Below, piece after piece: positions 6,889-8,504 of a stretch of DNA of 8,504 nucleotides; within the stretch, counting starts at the first letter, position 1, and each line of letters opens with the position of its first letter. The DNA comes from Roseicyclus sp041163945 (GTDB lineage: Bacteria; Pseudomonadota; Alphaproteobacteria; Rhodobacterales; Rhodobacteraceae), in the NCBI GenBank assembly GCA_041163945.1, contig JBEAQJ010000171.1, positions 1-8,504 on the forward strand. The letters run 5' to 3'. A program made the position numbers and the translations under genes. The notes under the pieces are model-generated. The model was not told the DNA's origin. It worked only from the letters and a program-made list of their open reading frames with translations, and searched no databases.

Positions 6889-6916
6889 TTGACCTGTCGC
6901 GCCTGCGCCCCATCTG
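6889..6916 (+). promoter_or_regulatory. possible promoter in the gap before the DUF482 gene
   Basis: TTGACC (6889-6894) is a good -35 match (5 of 6). The best-placed -10 is CATCTG (6911-6916) after 16 bases, which matches TATAAT poorly. The position, 35 bases before the TTG start, is reasonable. The weak -10 keeps confidence low; the DUF482 gene may instead be read through from the GDPD gene. Confidence 0.2.
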
Positions 6917-6939
6917 AGGCCATAGCCCCCGCAACCGCC

Positions 6940-6943
6940 GGAG
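6940..6943 (+). promoter_or_regulatory. Shine-Dalgarno that fixes the TTG start at 6951
   Basis: GGAG lies 7 bases before the TTG at 6951. No in-frame ATG occurs near the N-terminus of the gene, so this spacing is the main support for a TTG start. Confidence 0.6.
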
Positions 6944-6950
6944 ACGGGAT

Positions 6951-8141
6951 TTGCCCGCAAGCGACCCCATAGAAATCGAGGTTCTGGGCCAGATCGACCA
7001 GATCGATGCCATCCAATGGGATGCCTGTGCCTGCCCCGAAACGGCCGATGGCGGGCGGCCGAAAGATCCCTTTACCACGCACCGGTTCCTGCATGCGCTG
7101 GAATCATCGCGTTCGGTTGGCACCGGCACGGGGTGGGCGCCCCGCCATCTGGTGGCCCGTCGCGCCGGTCAGGTGATCGCGGTGGCGCCGCTTTATGCCA
7201 AGGGCCACAGCCAAGGCGAATACATCTTTGATCACAATTGGGCCGATGCCTATCAGCGCGCCGGGGGGCGCTATTACCCCAAGCTGCAAATGGCCGTGCC
7301 TTTTACCCCGGCGACGGGGCGGCGCTTTCTGACCCGCCCCGGTCACGAGGTCGACGGCATGGCCGCACTGGTGCAGGGCGCCCGGCAACTGACGGAAGAC
7401 AACAATCTCAGCTCGCTGCACATCACCTTCTGCACCGAGGCCGAGGCGACGGCCGGCGCCCAGATGGGCCTGATGGCGCGGGTCAGCCAGCAGTTTCACT
7501 GGGTGAATGCGGGCTATCGCGATTTCGACGGGTTTCTGGCCGCGCTGAGTTCGCGCAAACGCAAGGCCATCCGCAAGGAACGCGCCGAGGCGCAGGGGTT
7601 TGGCGGCACGATCGTGGCGTTGACGGGCGATGCCATCCAGCCCGCGCATTGGGATGCCTTTTGGCGGTTCTATCAAGATACCGGCGCGCGCAAATGGGGG
7701 CAGCCGTATCTGACGCGGGCCTTTTTCGATCGCGCCCATGACCGATTGCGCGACGACATGCTGCTGGTCTTGGCGCTGCGCGATGGTCAGCCGATTGCGG
7801 GGGCGCTGAATTTCATTGGCCGCGATGTGCTGTACGGGCGTTACTGGGGTTGCACCGAACATCATCCGTGCCTGCATTTCGAGCTGTGCTATTATCAGGC
7901 CATCGATTTTGCCATCGCCCAAAGTTTGGCGCGGGTCGAAGCCGGTGCGCAGGGCGAACACAAGCTGGCGCGCGGTTACCTGCCGGTGCAGACCCATTCG
8001 CTGCACTGGGTGCGCGACGCAGGCTTTGCGCAAGCCATCGCCCGCTACCTGAGCCTGGAGCGCGCCGCCGTGGATGAAGAGATCGAGGTGATGACGGGCT
8101 ATGGCCCGTTCAAGCGCGTGCATGTGGAGGAACAAGAATGA
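6951..8141 (+). CDS. DUF482/FemAB-like (PF04339) GNAT-fold protein, function unknown
   Basis: 396 aa. It resembles the DUF482 family, often named 'peptidogalycan biosynthesis/recognition' or 'GNAT family N-acetyltransferase'; no substrate is established that I know of. Recognisable parts are DPFTTHRFLHALESSRSVG (39-57), APLYAKGHSQGEYIFDHNWADAY (79-101), YYPKLQMAVPFTPATGRR (108-125) and a basic SSRKRKAIRKERAEA segment (200-214). A GNAT-like core LLVLALRDGQPIAGALNF (271-288) leads into DVLYGRYWGC (292-301). It closes with HFELCYYQAIDFAI (309-322) and EAGAQGEHKLARGY (330-343). There is no signal peptide or membrane segment, so it is cytosolic. The start is TTG with a GGAG SD 7 bases upstream. 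The stop overlaps the phhB start (ATGA), showing translational coupling. Transfer of an acyl or aminoacyl group is an inference from fold only. Confidence 0.88.
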   Translation: MPASDPIEIEVLGQIDQIDAIQWDACACPETADGGRPKDPFTTHRFLHALESSRSVGTGTGWAPRHLVARRAGQVIAVAPLYAKGHSQGEYIFDHNWADAYQRAGGRYYPKLQMAVPFTPATGRRFLTRPGHEVDGMAALVQGARQLTEDNNLSSLHITFCTEAEATAGAQMGLMARVSQQFHWVNAGYRDFDGFLAALSSRKRKAIRKERAEAQGFGGTIVALTGDAIQPAHWDAFWRFYQDTGARKWGQPYLTRAFFDRAHDRLRDDMLLVLALRDGQPIAGALNFIGRDVLYGRYWGCTEHHPCLHFELCYYQAIDFAIAQSLARVEAGAQGEHKLARGYLPVQTHSLHWVRDAGFAQAIARYLSLERAAVDEEIEVMTGYGPFKRVHVEEQE

Positions 8142-8440
8142 CACAAGCCCAAAAGCTCGACGGCCAGGATCGCGCGCAGGCGCTCAAGGCTTTGGCGGAC
8201 AACGGCTGGGCCTTGGTTGAGGGGCGCGACGCGATCACCAAGCGTTTCGTTTTCGCCGATTTCAACGCGGCCTTCGGCTGGATGGCCCGCGTGGCCCTGA
8301 TTGCCGAACAGATGAACCACCACCCCGAATGGTTCAACGTGTACAAGACGGTCGAGGTCGTTCTGACGACCCATGATGTTCAGGGCCTGAGCCAGCTTGA
8401 CGTCATGCTGGCATCCAAGATGGATCGTTTTGCCGGATAA
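8138..8440 (+). CDS. phhB: 4a-hydroxytetrahydrobiopterin dehydratase (pterin-4a-carbinolamine dehydratase)
   Basis: 100 aa, the usual length for the family. The enzyme dehydrates 4a-hydroxytetrahydrobiopterin to quinonoid dihydropterin, recycling the cofactor of aromatic amino-acid hydroxylases. The active-site signature is complete: E57-x3-H61-H62-P63, W65, Y69, then H79 and D88, with the family sequence MNHHPEWFNVYKTVEVVLTTH (59-79). The upstream RFVFADFNAAFGWMARVALIAE (36-57) is also typical. The ATG at 8138 has a strong SD, GGAGG (8126-8130), 7 bases upstream and overlaps the DUF482 stop by four bases. No phenylalanine hydroxylase (phhA) is in the window, so the hydroxylase partner is elsewhere or absent. 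Confidence 0.95.
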   Translation: MTQAQKLDGQDRAQALKALADNGWALVEGRDAITKRFVFADFNAAFGWMARVALIAEQMNHHPEWFNVYKTVEVVLTTHDVQGLSQLDVMLASKMDRFAG

Positions 8441-8442
8441 GG

Positions 8443-8470
8443 GGGGCGGAACCCGGTCGTGGCCCGCCCC
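8443..8470. terminator. GC-rich hairpin after phhB, possible terminator
   Basis: GGGGCGG (8443-8449) and CCGCCCC (8464-8470) form a perfect 7-bp all-G/C stem with a 14-base loop. It starts 2 bases after the phhB stop. No T run follows on the plus strand (only TTGT). The place, between phhB and a possible convergent gene end, suits a terminator. Confidence 0.4.
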
Positions 8471-8477
8471 GCCGTTG

Positions 8478-8504
8478 TCAAATCGCGGCCAGCAGCGTTT
8501 CGCC
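8478..8504 (-). CDS. possible C-terminus of a convergent minus-strand gene (partial)
   Basis: On the minus strand the last 27 bases read G-E-T-L-L-A-A-I followed by TGA (8480-8478). The codons (CTG, CTG, GCC, GCG) look like local coding sequence, and the hairpin just beyond fits a convergent pair. Eight residues are too few to name a family. Confidence 0.3.
   Translation of the reverse strand, partial: GETLLAAI

Noticed and set aside
5516..7129. A long open minus-strand frame (about 537 codons) opposite the ridA, GDPD and DUF482 genes
   Set aside because: It crosses three real genes and their gaps, its product is a Arg/Gln/Gly/His-rich sequence with no recognisable domain, and long antisense frames are expected in high-GC coding DNA.
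1..8504. tRNA or rRNA genes, CRISPR repeats, insertion-sequence ends, toxin-antitoxin or phage-defence genes
   Set aside because: Reading both strands showed no spaced direct repeats, terminal inverted repeats, transposase motifs or RNA-gene signatures, and nearly all of the sequence is accounted for by conserved genes.

Overview
The window looks like an ordinary chromosomal segment from a high-GC alphaproteobacterium, most likely Rhodobacteraceae (Rhodobacter/Paracoccus-like). The reasons are the strong G/C bias at third codon positions, the resemblance of the proteins to that family as I remember it, and the gene content. No database search was possible. Nothing in it looks mobile: I see no insertion sequence, phage gene, tRNA or CRISPR array. 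Gene density is high, and the longest gap between genes is about 120 bases.

Layout. (1) Bases 1-807 hold the 3' end of gyrB, running rightwards. (2) A two-gene minus-strand unit follows, reading mlaA then mlaC (2334 down to 879). It converges on gyrB and carries the outer-membrane lipoprotein and periplasmic carrier of the Mla phospholipid transport system. A plausible sigma-70 promoter lies at 2399-2428 on the minus strand. (3) Diverging from it on the plus strand is a PrtD-type type I secretion ABC transporter (2458-4194). It is coupled by an ATGA overlap to its HlyD/PrtE-type membrane fusion protein (4191-5546). Neither the secreted substrate nor the TolC-like outer-membrane partner is in view. 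(4) A RidA/YjgF-family protein (5627-6109) and a glycerophosphodiester phosphodiesterase (6119-6880) follow in close tandem. (5) After a 70-base gap comes a DUF482 (FemAB-like/GNAT-fold) protein that starts at TTG (6951-8141). It is coupled by an ATGA overlap to a pterin-4a-carbinolamine dehydratase, phhB (8138-8440). (6) A GC-rich hairpin closes this unit, and the last 27 bases may be the C-terminus of a convergent minus-strand gene.

How the genes fit together. MlaA and MlaC work in retrograde phospholipid transport from the outer membrane. The two secretion proteins form the inner-membrane part of a one-step exporter. RidA, GDPD and PhhB are small housekeeping repair or salvage enzymes (reactive enamine/imine removal, glycerol-3-phosphate recovery, pterin cofactor recycling), and the DUF482 protein has no firm role. 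I found no clear case for a new multi-gene system. The points worth a second look are the Tat-type signal on MlaC, the orphan type I exporter, the coupling of DUF482 with phhB, and a few DNA-level structures.
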